This document shows, in pieces, positions 19,088-28,007 of a stretch of 64,000 nt of DNA. The stretch is from an uncultured Holophagaceae bacterium (GTDB lineage Bacteria; Acidobacteriota; Holophagae; Holophagales; Holophagaceae), in NCBI GenBank assembly GCA_903857495.1, contig CAIOFF010000032.1, forward strand, positions 1 through 64,000, read 5' to 3'. Both the position numbers and the translations under genes were made by a program. The notes under the pieces were generated by a model. That model had not been told where the DNA came from. It did not search any database and saw only the letters and a list, made by a program, of their open reading frames with translations. Numbering within the stretch: position 1 is the stretch's first letter; every line of letters begins with the position of its first letter.

Positions 19088-20503
19088 ATGAAATCCTTCC
19101 TCACCCCCCTGGCCCTGCTGCTGCTGGCGGCTCCCGCCTTCGCCCAGACTCAAGCGGATACCGACAAGCGCATCGCCGATCTCGAAAAGAAGGTGGCCTT
19201 GCTCAGCAAGTCCGAATCTAAGGACGACGACCTCAAGGGCGCTGGATTCAACGTCAAGTTCACCGGCCGCGTCTTCCTGGACGGGACCTACTTCTCGGGC
19301 GGCAACTACAAGCTGACCAACGGCGCCTTCCTGCGGGTGGCACGTCTGGGCTGGAAGGCCACCCTGGGCAACAACTGGTATGGCGAAGGAGAGCTGGACT
19401 TCTCCCTGAATGCCATCGGCGTCAAGGATATGTGGGCCGGCTACACGGGCTTCAAGGACACCCTCATCCAGGTGGGTCATTTCAAAGAACCCTTCGGCAT
19501 GGACACCCTGATGTCCGACAGCAACATCTTCTGCATGGAGCGTTCCTTCACGGATTCCTGGACCCCCTCCCGCCACATCGGTGTGGGCGTTGCCAAGTGG
19601 GGCGAGCGCTGGCAGGGGAAGGTGGCCTTCTTCGGGCAGGCCATCGACGACACGTCGGACGCGCAGGAAGTGGCTGACACTCCGGCCCAGGACCCAACCG
19701 CGGTGCAGACCGCTGGTAAGGCGTTCCCGAAGCTGGTGACTTACAAGATCACCGACAACCAGGGCTGGGGCGCTGCGGCGCGCTTCACCTTCCTCCCCGT
19801 GGCAGTGGCCGACAACAAGTTTGTCCACCTGGGCCTGGCTGTGGCCCAGCGGACGCCTAATGCTGGCGCCCCGGGCGACTACACCTGGGACTTCTCCTGC
19901 CGTCCCGGCACCAACAAGCAGAGCAAGGCCAAGTTCCTGAACGCCGCAGTCACCAACGTCGACAAGCTGAGTCAGACGGGCGCCGAGTTCGCGGGCCAGT
20001 GGGGCAATCTCTCGTGGCAGAGTGAGTACCAGCAGTCCCAGGTCAAGCGCCGCGATACGCAGATGCTGGTCTGGAACGGCGTCTCTCAGGTGGCGACGAC
20101 CGCCGCTGTTCAGCTGGCCAGCACGGTCGATCACAAGTTCTCGACCTACTACGGCCAGGTGGCCTACGTCTTTGGCGGTCAGCGGCGCTATGACAACGGG
20201 GATGCCTTCTTCAAGGGCGTCACGCCCAACGGAAAGAACGGCGCCTGGGAAATCGTGGCCCGCTACAACGTCATGAACCAGGACGATAAGACCGCCATTG
20301 ATCCTGTTCTCGGCGGCATCGAGAAGAACACCACCCTGGGCCTGAACTACTACGTGAACAAGTACCTTCGCTTCATGCTCAATTACACCACCGTGAAGAA
20401 CAACGAAAACGCGATGGCCAGCAAGGCCTACAGCGCTACGGGTGCGAAGATCCCGAGCGACAACTTCAACTACACCAACATGCGCGTGGCGGTGACCTTC
20501 TAG
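19088..20503 (+). CDS. Phosphate/polyphosphate-selective porin (OprO/OprP family)
   Basis: 471 residues. Signal peptide to about residue 20 (LALLLLAAPAFA), a short coiled coil (DTDKRIADLEKKVALLSK), then a beta-barrel. Family hallmarks are YGEGELDFSLNAIGVKDMWA, LIQVGHFKEPFGMD, the ERSFTDSWTPSRHIG segment and alternating strands to the C-terminal MRVAVTF with final Phe. OprP and OprO of Pseudomonas are trimeric anion channels for phosphate and polyphosphate. Sigma54 control and surrounding phosphatases and CYTH-like proteins support uptake of phosphate polymers here. Substrate is inferred. Confidence 0.88.
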   Translation: MKSFLTPLALLLLAAPAFAQTQADTDKRIADLEKKVALLSKSESKDDDLKGAGFNVKFTGRVFLDGTYFSGGNYKLTNGAFLRVARLGWKATLGNNWYGEGELDFSLNAIGVKDMWAGYTGFKDTLIQVGHFKEPFGMDTLMSDSNIFCMERSFTDSWTPSRHIGVGVAKWGERWQGKVAFFGQAIDDTSDAQEVADTPAQDPTAVQTAGKAFPKLVTYKITDNQGWGAAARFTFLPVAVADNKFVHLGLAVAQRTPNAGAPGDYTWDFSCRPGTNKQSKAKFLNAAVTNVDKLSQTGAEFAGQWGNLSWQSEYQQSQVKRRDTQMLVWNGVSQVATTAAVQLASTVDHKFSTYYGQVAYVFGGQRRYDNGDAFFKGVTPNGKNGAWEIVARYNVMNQDDKTAIDPVLGGIEKNTTLGLNYYVNKYLRFMLNYTTVKNNENAMASKAYSATGAKIPSDNFNYTNMRVAVTF

Positions 20504-20518
20504 TCGGTTCACTGGACA

Positions 20519-20550
20519 CCGGAGGGGCTTCCCAGATGGGACCCCTCCGG
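20519..20550 (+). terminator. Hairpin after the porin gene, possible attenuator or terminator
   Basis: Nine-base stem CCGGAGGGG/CCCCTCCGG with further internal pairing (TCCC/GGGA). The T tract is weak, so partial read-through into the CYTH-like genes is possible. Confidence 0.6.
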
Positions 20551-20583
20551 TTCCGGTTCCCAACCCTGGTTTCCGGAAAACCC

Positions 20584-21189
20584 ATGAGCAGCGCCGCCCC
20601 CTTCACCATGCCTCGTTGGGAATGGCGGACCTTTGTCCCGCTGGAAGGGGAACTCAGCCGCTTCCAGCACCGATCCCTGCAGGCCGCCTCCATCGACGCC
20701 CATGAAATCAGCATCCTCTGCCTGAAGAGCCTGCACGATGTCCTGATCGCCGACGAGTCCATCCTCCTGAAATGGCGCAAGCAGGTGGGCCCAGGTGGGC
20801 TGGAACGCTGGGACTCCGTCCTGAACGCCACCTTCCCCTGCACCGCGAGGGTGGTTGGGCAGCTCTTCGAGACCTGGGGGCTTCCCCTTCCCGTTCTGGA
20901 ACGCACTCACTACACCCAATCCGAGTTCCTGCACGAGGTTCTGCCTCAGAGCCCGGAACTTCGGGTGGTCGAATACGACCGGCGGACCAAGCGCTTCTTC
21001 CTGGATGGAGCGAGCTGCGAGGTGACTGAACTCACCAGCGGAACGGTCAAGGTGGAAAGCTTCAGCATCGAACACGAGGATCCCGTTCTGACCCTTCAGG
21101 TCATCCACCGTCTAGGCCTTCAGACCCGCACCAACACTTGCTACCCCCTGGGCCTGAAGACCGCCCTTCACCTTTCTACCCAACACTGA
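20584..21189 (+). CDS. Cytoplasmic CYTH-like domain protein
   Basis: 201 residues, no signal peptide. The order of elements fits the triphosphate tunnel fold: RWEWRTFVP (E13, R15), SLHDVLIADESILLKWRKQ (DT..L...g..LR.R position), VVEYDRRTKRFFLDG, ASCEVTELTSG and VKVESFSIEHEDP with acidic residues pointing into a tunnel. The N-terminal signature is E-aromatic-Arg rather than ExExK. It is followed 16 bp later by a full CYTH enzyme, so the two may form a pair. Start is ATG 20584; an upstream ATG at 20536 lies in the hairpin region. Confidence 0.65.
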   Translation: MSSAAPFTMPRWEWRTFVPLEGELSRFQHRSLQAASIDAHEISILCLKSLHDVLIADESILLKWRKQVGPGGLERWDSVLNATFPCTARVVGQLFETWGLPLPVLERTHYTQSEFLHEVLPQSPELRVVEYDRRTKRFFLDGASCEVTELTSGTVKVESFSIEHEDPVLTLQVIHRLGLQTRTNTCYPLGLKTALHLSTQH

Positions 21190-21205
21190 CCCGACAGGAG
21201 CCCCC

Positions 21206-21679
21206 GTGGCCAAGGAAATCGAACGCAAGTATCTGCTCGACCTGAGCAAGTGGACTCCCCAGAATGCAGGCACCCACTTCAAGCAGGGCTACCTGAACGC
21301 CCAGAAGGAGCGGGTGGTCCGCGTCCGCATCGAAGGCGCCAAGGCCAAGCTCACCATCAAGGGCATCACCACCGGGGTGACCCGGGCCGAGTTCGAGTAC
21401 CTGATTCCCGTGGAGGATGCTGCCATCCTGTTGGACAATCTCTGCGAACAGCCGCTCATCGACAAGCACCGCCACAAGGAAGTCCACGGCGGCAAGACCT
21501 GGGAGATCGACGTCTTCCATGGCGATAATGAAGGGCTGGTCGTCGCCGAGATCGAGCTGGCCTCCGAGGACGAGAAGATCGACTTCCCCGCCTGGATCCG
21601 GGAGGAAGTCTCCAGCGATCCCCGCTACTTCAACTCCAACCTCCTGAAGCACCCTTTCAAGGACTGGACGAAAGCCTAG
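21206..21679 (+). CDS. CYTH-domain enzyme (probable inorganic triphosphatase)
   Basis: 157 residues, standard length of single-domain bacterial CYTH enzymes. GTG start with AGGAG five bases upstream. The signature ExExK is intact (E4, E6, K8). RVRIEG gives the substrate-binding Arg pair and KLTIKG the Lys strand. RAEFEYLIP, KHRHKEVHGG, WEIDVFHGDNEGLVVAEIEL complete the tunnel and metal site. Relatives such as NeuTTM and CthTTM hydrolyse tripolyphosphate with divalent metals; adenylate cyclase or thiamine-triphosphatase activity is less likely. In this cluster it could finish breakdown of imported short polyphosphate. Confidence 0.9.
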   Translation: MAKEIERKYLLDLSKWTPQNAGTHFKQGYLNAQKERVVRVRIEGAKAKLTIKGITTGVTRAEFEYLIPVEDAAILLDNLCEQPLIDKHRHKEVHGGKTWEIDVFHGDNEGLVVAEIELASEDEKIDFPAWIREEVSSDPRYFNSNLLKHPFKDWTKA

Positions 21680-21690
21680 GTTCCCCTCCC

Positions 21691-21724
21691 GCGGGTCACC
21701 CTCCACGGTGACCCGCCCTTTATT
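21691..21724 (+). terminator. Terminator closing the phosphorus cluster
   Basis: Perfect ten-base stem GCGGGTCACC/GGTGACCCGC, six-base loop, followed by CCTTTATT. It separates the CYTH gene from the SLC13 transporter. Confidence 0.85.
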
Positions 21725-21733
21725 GGTTCACGC

Positions 21734-23299
21734 ATGGCCGCTGCCGCTCCAACGCCTTCCACCCAGCCTTCGCTCCGGGACCTCCTGGACATGGAGAAGA
21801 TGACCCTCTCCTCGAAGACCCGGGAGGCGCAGAGCGCCAACGAGCGCTGGATGCGGTACCTGGGGTTCCCGGGCGGGATTCTGCTGTTCCTGGTCATCCT
21901 CTACCTGCCTGCCGGGGCCGGGGCCAGCGCCTCCGCCCAGGCCGGGGCGGCCTGCTTCGCCCTGGCCCTGGTGTGGTGGGTGACCGAGCCCTTCCCGACC
22001 TACGTCACCTCCCTGGTGCTGATGTTCCTGCTGCTGGTGACGCGGACCTCCAACGCCAAGGCCATCATGGATGTGCTGGGCATGGAGGTGATCTGGCTCA
22101 ACCTCCTGGCCTTCATCCTGAGCTCGATGCTGGTCAAGACCCGCCTCGCCAAGCGCATGGCGCTCTGGCTGGTGCTGCGGTTCGGGCACAAGGCCAGCTG
22201 GGCGCTGCTGGCCTTCGTGGTCCTGCAGCTGGTGCTGGCCCCGCTGATTCCGGCCACCGCCGCGCGCTGCGTGATGACCCTGCCGCTGATGATCGTCGTC
22301 GCCACCATCTACGGGTCCACGGAAGCCACGCCAAACAACTTCGGCAAGAACATGATGCTGCTGAACCTGGGCTGCATCTCGGTGCTCTCCTCCGTCACCA
22401 TGACCGGCAGCTCCGCGAACCTCATCGCCGTGGGCCTCATCCAGAACATGGGCGGCCACCGGGTCTACTACATGGACTGGATGATGCTGGGCGCCCCCGT
22501 CGCCATCGTCACCATGCTGCTCATGTGGATCCTGGGCCAGAAGCTGCTCTTCCGCATCAAGCCCGAGGAGCAGGTGCCCCAGCTCGAAGGCGGCCTGGGC
22601 CTGGTCCGGGAGCAGTACGAGTCCATGGGCCCCCTGAGCTTCCAGGAGAAGAAGGCCATCGCCATCTTCGGCATGGTGCTCTTCCTCTGGATGACCGACA
22701 TCTTCCACATGCGCTGGTTCGGGGTCGAGATCAGCGCCCCCTTCGCGGCCCTGCTGGGCGCCGTGGTGGTGCTGTTCCCCCGCTGGGGCATCCTGTCCTG
22801 GGCCGAGGCGGACATCCCCTGGCACCTGCTGATCTTCAGCGCCGGCGCCTATGCGGGCGGCCTGGCCCTGGATGACACGGGCGCCGCCGAGTGGGGCGTG
22901 CGCATGCTCTTCGGCGGCATGAACCTCAAGGGCGTGCCCTTCGGCTTCACCTACACCGTCGTGATCGCCGTGATGATGTACAGCCACCTGCTCACCACCT
23001 CGAAGACCGTGCGCACGCTCATCATGATCCCCATCATCATCACCATGGCCAAGGCCCTGGGGTGGAACCCGGTATCCCTGGCCCTGCCCGCCGCGCTCTG
23101 CATCGACTGGGTGGTGGGCCTGCCCATCAGCGGCAAGCCGAACGTGATCCTGTTCTCCACCAACCAGTTCACCGTCGGCGACAACTTCAAGCACGGCATG
23201 CTCACCTGCACCATCGGCGTGATCATCCTCGTGCTCTCCGGCGCGACCTGGTTCCACTGGCTGGGCATCACGCCGGCCTTCTGGGCGGTGGCGCCATGA
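21734..23299 (+). CDS. SLC13/DASS-family anion:sodium symporter
   Basis: 521 residues with about a dozen hydrophobic helices. Family features include VWWVTEPFPTYVTSLVLMFL near the N-terminus, the substrate-binding segment SSVTMTGSSANLIAVGL, and a second half with HLLIFSAGAYAGGLALDDTG and GLPISGKPNVILFSTNQF. Members carry dicarboxylates, citrate, sulfate or phosphate; sequence alone does not decide. Its position after the phosphorus cluster makes an inorganic anion conceivable, but the intervening terminator argues for a separate unit. ATG 21734 has no strong ribosome-binding site; ATG 21791 is an alternative. Confidence 0.85.
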   Translation: MAAAAPTPSTQPSLRDLLDMEKMTLSSKTREAQSANERWMRYLGFPGGILLFLVILYLPAGAGASASAQAGAACFALALVWWVTEPFPTYVTSLVLMFLLLVTRTSNAKAIMDVLGMEVIWLNLLAFILSSMLVKTRLAKRMALWLVLRFGHKASWALLAFVVLQLVLAPLIPATAARCVMTLPLMIVVATIYGSTEATPNNFGKNMMLLNLGCISVLSSVTMTGSSANLIAVGLIQNMGGHRVYYMDWMMLGAPVAIVTMLLMWILGQKLLFRIKPEEQVPQLEGGLGLVREQYESMGPLSFQEKKAIAIFGMVLFLWMTDIFHMRWFGVEISAPFAALLGAVVVLFPRWGILSWAEADIPWHLLIFSAGAYAGGLALDDTGAAEWGVRMLFGGMNLKGVPFGFTYTVVIAVMMYSHLLTTSKTVRTLIMIPIIITMAKALGWNPVSLALPAALCIDWVVGLPISGKPNVILFSTNQFTVGDNFKHGMLTCTIGVIILVLSGATWFHWLGITPAFWAVAP

Positions 23300-24018
23300 G
23301 GTCCCTCCGCCTTGGCGCGGCGCTTCTCGCGGCCTCGGCCCTGGCCCTGGCCACGGAGCTGCCGTCCTATCAGGTGCGGCTCACGGCCGCCCGGGACGGC
23401 TCCGCCCGGGCCACGGCCACGGTCCTCGTGGGCCACTGTCCGGCGGGCCTGCTGGTCCTGCCCCTCGGGTTCTCCGCGCCAGAAGACTTGAAGCTCGAGG
23501 AGGCCCCGCCCGGCACGCGCCTGGAGCTGGGGGCCCGGGACACCGTCAGCACCCTACGGTTCCAGCTGCCGACCGCCCTCGATGCGCCGGTGGCGCTGCG
23601 GTTCTCCTTCCTTGTGAAGCAGCCCCTGCAGGCCCTGAAGACGGCCCCGGGCGAGAAGGGCGCCCTGCCCGCGGGCAGCCGCCTGTTCCGACACGGCTTC
23701 GTGAACACCCAGGAGACGCCCATCGGCGTCTACCGCCTGGAGTTCCTGTTCCCGGAGGGCCTCATCGCCCAGGCCGTGCGGGAGCAGCTCCCCAAGCTGG
23801 AGAAGCAGGAGACCGGCCCCCGAGTGCTGCTGTCGGTCCTGGACGGGCAGCAGGCCGCCACCCTCACCTACGCCAACGTGCACCAGGGCGATGCCACCTC
23901 CATGGCCGTCGAGCTGGTGCCGCGCCAGCGCTCCCTCGGCTGGCTGCTCGCCGGGGTCATCCTCGCGGGCCTCTACCTCTTCTACTTCAGGGATCTGGTC
24001 GCCAAGAAGGCGTCCTGA
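23296..24018 (+). CDS. Secreted or anchored unknown, coupled to the SLC13 transporter
   Basis: 240 residues, overlapping the transporter stop by ATGA. Signal peptide (LGAALLAASALALATE), a ~200-residue extracytoplasmic beta-rich region, and a C-terminal helix (LGWLLAGVILAGLYLFYF) followed by positive residues, so it is tail-anchored in the inner membrane. No family recognised. Tight coupling suggests a job linked to the transporter. Confidence 0.7.
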   Translation: MRSLRLGAALLAASALALATELPSYQVRLTAARDGSARATATVLVGHCPAGLLVLPLGFSAPEDLKLEEAPPGTRLELGARDTVSTLRFQLPTALDAPVALRFSFLVKQPLQALKTAPGEKGALPAGSRLFRHGFVNTQETPIGVYRLEFLFPEGLIAQAVREQLPKLEKQETGPRVLLSVLDGQQAATLTYANVHQGDATSMAVELVPRQRSLGWLLAGVILAGLYLFYFRDLVAKKAS

Positions 24019-24064
24019 CCCCCGTCATGTCAGTGTCCAGTCACCGTCCCTTCTGGAGTCCGAT

Positions 24065-25354
24065 TTGCTGCCCCCTCAGTTCGTGCCTTTCCTGCTCACG
24101 GTGGCCATCAGTACGCTGATCGGCATCGGGCTGCGGGACTACTACGAACAGGAAGGGAAGCGGGACACTTTCGGCACGGTGCGGACGTTCATTTTCCTGG
24201 GCCTCCTGGGCCACATGCTCTACCGAATTCCCGTCATCGGAGCCTATGCGTTCCTCGTCGGCATGGTCGTGACGGGGCCCTTCCTGCTGGTCTACTACAA
24301 CAACAAGGTCAGCCAGCAGAAGAGCCCGGGCCTCATCGGCGTCCTCATCGCCCTCCTCACTTACAGCGTCGGCCCCGTGGTCATCCATGAGCCCCATTGG
24401 TATCTGGTGGCCTTCGCCATCACCATCTTGTTCGTGCTCCACTCCAAGGGCCGCATCCGGCAGTTCACGGACCGCCTTGAAACCGGCGAGGTGGTGACTG
24501 CCTGCAAGTTCCTGGCGATCGCAGGTGTCGTCCTGCCCTTGATCCCCTCAGAGCTCCCGACGGCGGGCATTCTGGGGCGGGTCTTCTCGATCCTCCCGGT
24601 CGGGCCTCACCAGATCTGGATGGCCGTGGTCGTCACGACGGCCATCTCCTATCTCGGCTACGTGCTGCAGACCTACCTCTACCCGAAAAAGGGGTTGCTG
24701 CTGACGGGGCTCATCGGGGGACTTTACTCCAGCACCATGACGGTCCTCGTGCTCTCGAAGAAGACCCGGGCCCAGGAGGGCCAGGCCCGCGAGGCGGCGG
24801 CGGCCATCATGCTGTCGACCCCTACCATGTACCTGCGGATCCTCTTCCTGGTAGCGGCCTTTATGCCTTCAGGTGCCCTCCGCCTGCTGCCGCCCTTCCT
24901 GCTCTTCTCCCTGCTGGCCGGCGCCTATGCCTGGTGGCTCCGCCGGGGCACCGAACTGGAGCTGATGGCGACACCCGCTGGCTCCGAGGTGGAGATGAAG
25001 GAGCGCAATCCCCTGGAGCTGAACTCGGCCCTGCTGTTCGCAGTCATGTTCGTCACGGTGTCGGTCATCACCAAGTTCGTCCTGCTGCACTTCCAGGCGC
25101 TGGGCCTGCGGATGTTGTCCTTCCTGGTGGGCGCCTCGGACATCGTGCCCTTCATCGTCTCCGTTCTGCAGGGAAACCTCGGCATCGGTGCTGGCCCCAT
25201 CCTGCAGGCCATCGTCATCGCGACGGCCTCCAACAATGTCATGAAGGCCGCTTACACATTCGGGTTCGGGCACCGCACCACCGCCCGCCTGACCGCCGTC
25301 GGCATGTCGGGTATCGCCGCCCTGTCCTTCCTCTACGCCGCGCTGGTCCTCTAG
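24065..25354 (+). CDS. MgtC/SapB-type membrane protein with DUF4010 domain (copy 1)
   Basis: 429 residues from TTG 24065, with GGAG eight bases upstream; the paralogue at 26206 starts at the matching residue with ATG. N-terminal part: TVAISTLIGIGLRDYY, GTVRTFIFLGLLG and KSPGLIGVLIALLTY, an MgtC-like helical region. C-terminal DUF4010 part: KKGLLLTGLIGGLYSSTMTV and LNSALLFAVMFVTVSVITKF, ending TASNNVMKAAYTFGFG. Inner-membrane protein of unknown activity. It and its paralogue flank a CYTH-like gene. Confidence 0.8.
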   Translation: MLPPQFVPFLLTVAISTLIGIGLRDYYEQEGKRDTFGTVRTFIFLGLLGHMLYRIPVIGAYAFLVGMVVTGPFLLVYYNNKVSQQKSPGLIGVLIALLTYSVGPVVIHEPHWYLVAFAITILFVLHSKGRIRQFTDRLETGEVVTACKFLAIAGVVLPLIPSELPTAGILGRVFSILPVGPHQIWMAVVVTTAISYLGYVLQTYLYPKKGLLLTGLIGGLYSSTMTVLVLSKKTRAQEGQAREAAAAIMLSTPTMYLRILFLVAAFMPSGALRLLPPFLLFSLLAGAYAWWLRRGTELELMATPAGSEVEMKERNPLELNSALLFAVMFVTVSVITKFVLLHFQALGLRMLSFLVGASDIVPFIVSVLQGNLGIGAGPILQAIVIATASNNVMKAAYTFGFGHRTTARLTAVGMSGIAALSFLYAALVL

Positions 25355-25438
25355 GCCCTGCGGATTCCTTCCTCCCCTGACTTCCAGGGAACCCCCGACC
25401 GGATGGCCCCTCCATCCACCCCTCCACAGGAGCACCCC

Positions 25439-26077
25439 ATGTCCGATGTGTTCGCCAAGAACGCCGCCACCAGCGCCGCCGACGCCCTGAAGATCATCCC
25501 CCGCGCGGAGTTCCGGGTCTTTGGACCGGGGGTCATCGACCTGGTGAAGGGCAAGATGTGGAACGGGAAGACGGTCCTCTTCCAGGCCCGGCGCATGCCG
25601 GCCGAGACCTACTTCCTGTCCGCGAACACCAACGAGGCCAACGTGAAGGTGCGGGACGGGCTCCTGGACATCAAGACCAAGACCGGCGAGACACCCGACG
25701 GCTACGAGATCTTCCAGCCCCGGGGCAAGTTCCAGTTCCCCGTGAAGCAGGAGGACCTGACCACGATCCTGTCGCACCTCAAGGTCGAGGCGAAGCTCGA
25801 GCAGGCCATGTATACCATCGACGAGTTCATCGCCCTGGCCCGGAAGCACGCGGACCTGGTGCCGGTCACCGTGGAGAAGATGCGCTACGGCTTCACCATC
25901 GACGGCATCATCTGCGAGTACGCCCAGGTCTGGTTCAACAGCGCCATGGTGGAGACCGCCTGCGCGGAGAGCGAGAACTACGAGGGCATGCGCCAGGTCA
26001 TCGAGGGCCTCGGCCTCCAGGACCTGCCGAACACGAACTACCTCAAGGCGGCCAAGCGCGTCATGGGCATGGTCTAG
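25439..26077 (+). CDS. CYTH-like protein between two MgtC/DUF4010 genes
   Basis: 212 residues, cytoplasmic. ATG 25439 has AGGAG upstream. Elements of the CYTH fold: RAEFRVFG (E24, R26), ETYFLSANTNEANVKVRDGL (the D/S..l...kvR.g strand), LDIKTKTG (Lys strand), then VTVEKMRYGFTIDGIICEYA and VETACAESENYEGMRQVIEG near the end, where CYTH proteins have EIE and ESEDY segments. The N-terminal signature is E-aromatic-Arg as in the 20584 protein. Function unknown; it may bind or hydrolyse a phosphate polymer handled with the two membrane proteins. Confidence 0.6.
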   Translation: MSDVFAKNAATSAADALKIIPRAEFRVFGPGVIDLVKGKMWNGKTVLFQARRMPAETYFLSANTNEANVKVRDGLLDIKTKTGETPDGYEIFQPRGKFQFPVKQEDLTTILSHLKVEAKLEQAMYTIDEFIALARKHADLVPVTVEKMRYGFTIDGIICEYAQVWFNSAMVETACAESENYEGMRQVIEGLGLQDLPNTNYLKAAKRVMGMV

Positions 26078-26096
26078 TCAAGGTTCAGTCCGCACT

Positions 26097-26143
26097 ACCC
26101 CTGGGGCGGCCTTAAGCAAGGGGGGGGAGCCGCCCCGGGGTTC
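26097..26143 (+). terminator. Large GC-rich hairpin, possible terminator
   Basis: CCCC-T-GGGGCGGC pairs with GCCGCCCC-GGGG across a loop of about 20 bases. There is no T tract, so it may stabilise mRNA or terminate weakly. Confidence 0.45.
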
Positions 26144-26205
26144 AAGGATGGGAGCCCCTGCCACCCTTGTCTCAGTCCCCACCGCCTCGCGCTCCGGAGT
26201 TCTGT

Positions 26206-27552
26206 ATGTTCCCACCCCAGGTCGCGCCCTTTCTCCTGACCATGGCCATCAGTACGCTGATCGGCATCGGTCTGCGCGACTACTACGAGAGTGAAAAGAA
26301 GTTCGACACCTTTGGCACGGTCCGCACCTTCGTGTTCTTCGGCATGCTCGGCTTCATGCTCTACCAGATTCCGGCCATCGGCCCCTTCGCCTTCCTGCTG
26401 GGCATGGCCGCGGTGGTGCCCTTCCTGCTCGTCTACTACAGCAACAAGGTCCGGCAGAAGAAGAGCCCGGGGCTCATCGGCGTGCTGATCGCGCTGATGA
26501 CCTACACCACCGGACCCGTGGCCCTCAACCAGCCCCATTGGTTCCTGGTGCTCTTCGGCGTGTCCATCCTCTTCGTCCTGCACTCCAAGGGGAAGATCCG
26601 CGTCTTCACGGACCGGCTCGAGACCGGCGAGGTGGTCACGGCCTGCAAGTTCCTGGCGATCGCCGGCGTGGTCCTCCCCCTCATCCCCAGCACGCCCCTC
26701 GGCGGTGGTCTCGTGGGTCAGATCTTCGACTCGCTGCCCGTCACGCCCCGGCAGATCTGGATGGCGGTGGTGATCACCACGACCATCTCGTACCTGGGCT
26801 ACGTGCTGCAGACCTACCTGTTCCCCCGGAAGGGCCTGCTGCTCACCGGCCTGATCGGCGGCGTCTACTCCAGCACCGTGGCGGTGCTGGTGCTGGCCAA
26901 GAAGTCCAAGCGCAGCCCGGGTCACGATGAAGAAGCCGCGGCGGCGATCCTGCTGGCCGTCTCGATGATGTATCTCCGCCTGCTGGTCCTCGTCGCGATC
27001 TTCCGCTTCCGCCTAGCCCTGCAGGTGGGCCCGGCCCTGGTGATCCTGGCCCTGCTCGCGGCGGCCTACGGCATCTGGATCCGGCGGAAGAGTCTGGAGC
27101 CAGTCCTGGTGCCTCAGGAGGTTCCGGTCAGCACGCCGGAGGCGCTGCTCGATCCCGCGACCGACTTCGTGCCGGGCGAGACCGAAGAGCCGGCCCTGCG
27201 GAAGAATCCCCTCGAGATCAACTCCGCCCTCTTCTTTGCCTTCATGTTCGTGGCGGTGTCCCTGGCGACCAAGTACGTCCTGATCCTCTACCAGGGCATG
27301 GGTCTCCGGATGCTGTCCTTCGTCGTCGGCTGCTCGGACATCACGCCCTTTGTGGTCTCCGTGCTGCAGGGCAACCTGGGCATCGGCACCGCCCAGGTGC
27401 TGCAGGCCATCGTCATCGCCAGCGCCAGCAACAACATGCTCAAGGTGGCCTACACCTACATGTTCGGCACCCGCCGCACCGCCAACCTGGCGGCCATGGG
27501 CATGGTCACCCTGGCCGTGCTGTCGGTGCTCTACGCCATCACGTTGATCTAG
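26206..27552 (+). CDS. MgtC/SapB-type membrane protein with DUF4010 domain (copy 2)
   Basis: 448 residues. It aligns along its length with the 24065 protein, for example MAISTLIGIGLRDYYESEKK, LETGEVVTACKFLAIAGVVL, LLLTGLIGGVYSSTVAVLVL and the C-terminal ASASNNMLKVAYTYMFG. It carries a longer acidic hydrophilic loop (about residues 300-335) before the last helices. GGAG lies seven bases before the ATG. Its stop overlaps the stop of the convergent gene by three bases. A gene duplication around the CYTH-like gene is evident; biochemical function is unknown. Confidence 0.8.
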   Translation: MFPPQVAPFLLTMAISTLIGIGLRDYYESEKKFDTFGTVRTFVFFGMLGFMLYQIPAIGPFAFLLGMAAVVPFLLVYYSNKVRQKKSPGLIGVLIALMTYTTGPVALNQPHWFLVLFGVSILFVLHSKGKIRVFTDRLETGEVVTACKFLAIAGVVLPLIPSTPLGGGLVGQIFDSLPVTPRQIWMAVVITTTISYLGYVLQTYLFPRKGLLLTGLIGGVYSSTVAVLVLAKKSKRSPGHDEEAAAAILLAVSMMYLRLLVLVAIFRFRLALQVGPALVILALLAAAYGIWIRRKSLEPVLVPQEVPVSTPEALLDPATDFVPGETEEPALRKNPLEINSALFFAFMFVAVSLATKYVLILYQGMGLRMLSFVVGCSDITPFVVSVLQGNLGIGTAQVLQAIVIASASNNMLKVAYTYMFGTRRTANLAAMGMVTLAVLSVLYAITLI

Positions 27553-28007
27553 AGGCTATCCGTGCCCGAGAACAGGGCCTTGAGGTCCAGCGAGGGCGTG
27601 TGGGTCTGGGTGGCCAGGGACACATACTTCCGGGCGAGCATGTCCTTGCCGGTGCCGAGGACGGTGCCCACGAGGCCCAGGGCTTCGGCCTGGTCGGCGG
27701 CGGGCAGGGTCTTCAGGATCTCCAGCCAGAGCACCTCCTCGAGGACGTTGTAGGCCGTCTGCACCTCGGCCAGGTCCACGCCCGCCTCGAAGCGTGCCGT
27801 GGCCACAGAGCTGGCGTGGCTTATGACGGGGGCCAGGTTGCGCTCCAGCACGGCGGTGATCACGAGGCTCAGCAGGGTGCCGAGGCGTCCGCGGATCTCG
27901 TCGGCGCCGGCCGCTTCGTAGTGCTCCAGGTGGGACCGGTGCAGGGAGGCGATGGCCTTGGCCAGGATCTCCTCCCGGTGGCTGCGCAGGATCTTCTCGA
28001 GGCCCAT
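27549..28007 (-). CDS. RsbRD-N-like sensory domain protein
   Basis: 152 residues, all helical: ILRSHREEILAKAIASLHRS at the N-terminus, RLGTLLSLVITAVLERN and AEVQTAYNVLEEVLWLEIL. This resembles the N-terminal domain of RsbR/RsbRD proteins and of some histidine kinases, which has a globin-like helical fold. No STAS or kinase domain follows, so it is a stand-alone sensor or adaptor. It converges on the DUF4010 gene with overlapping stop codons. Confidence 0.6.
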   Translation of the reverse strand: MGLEKILRSHREEILAKAIASLHRSHLEHYEAAGADEIRGRLGTLLSLVITAVLERNLAPVISHASSVATARFEAGVDLAEVQTAYNVLEEVLWLEILKTLPAADQAEALGLVGTVLGTGKDMLARKYVSLATQTHTPSLDLKALFSGTDSL

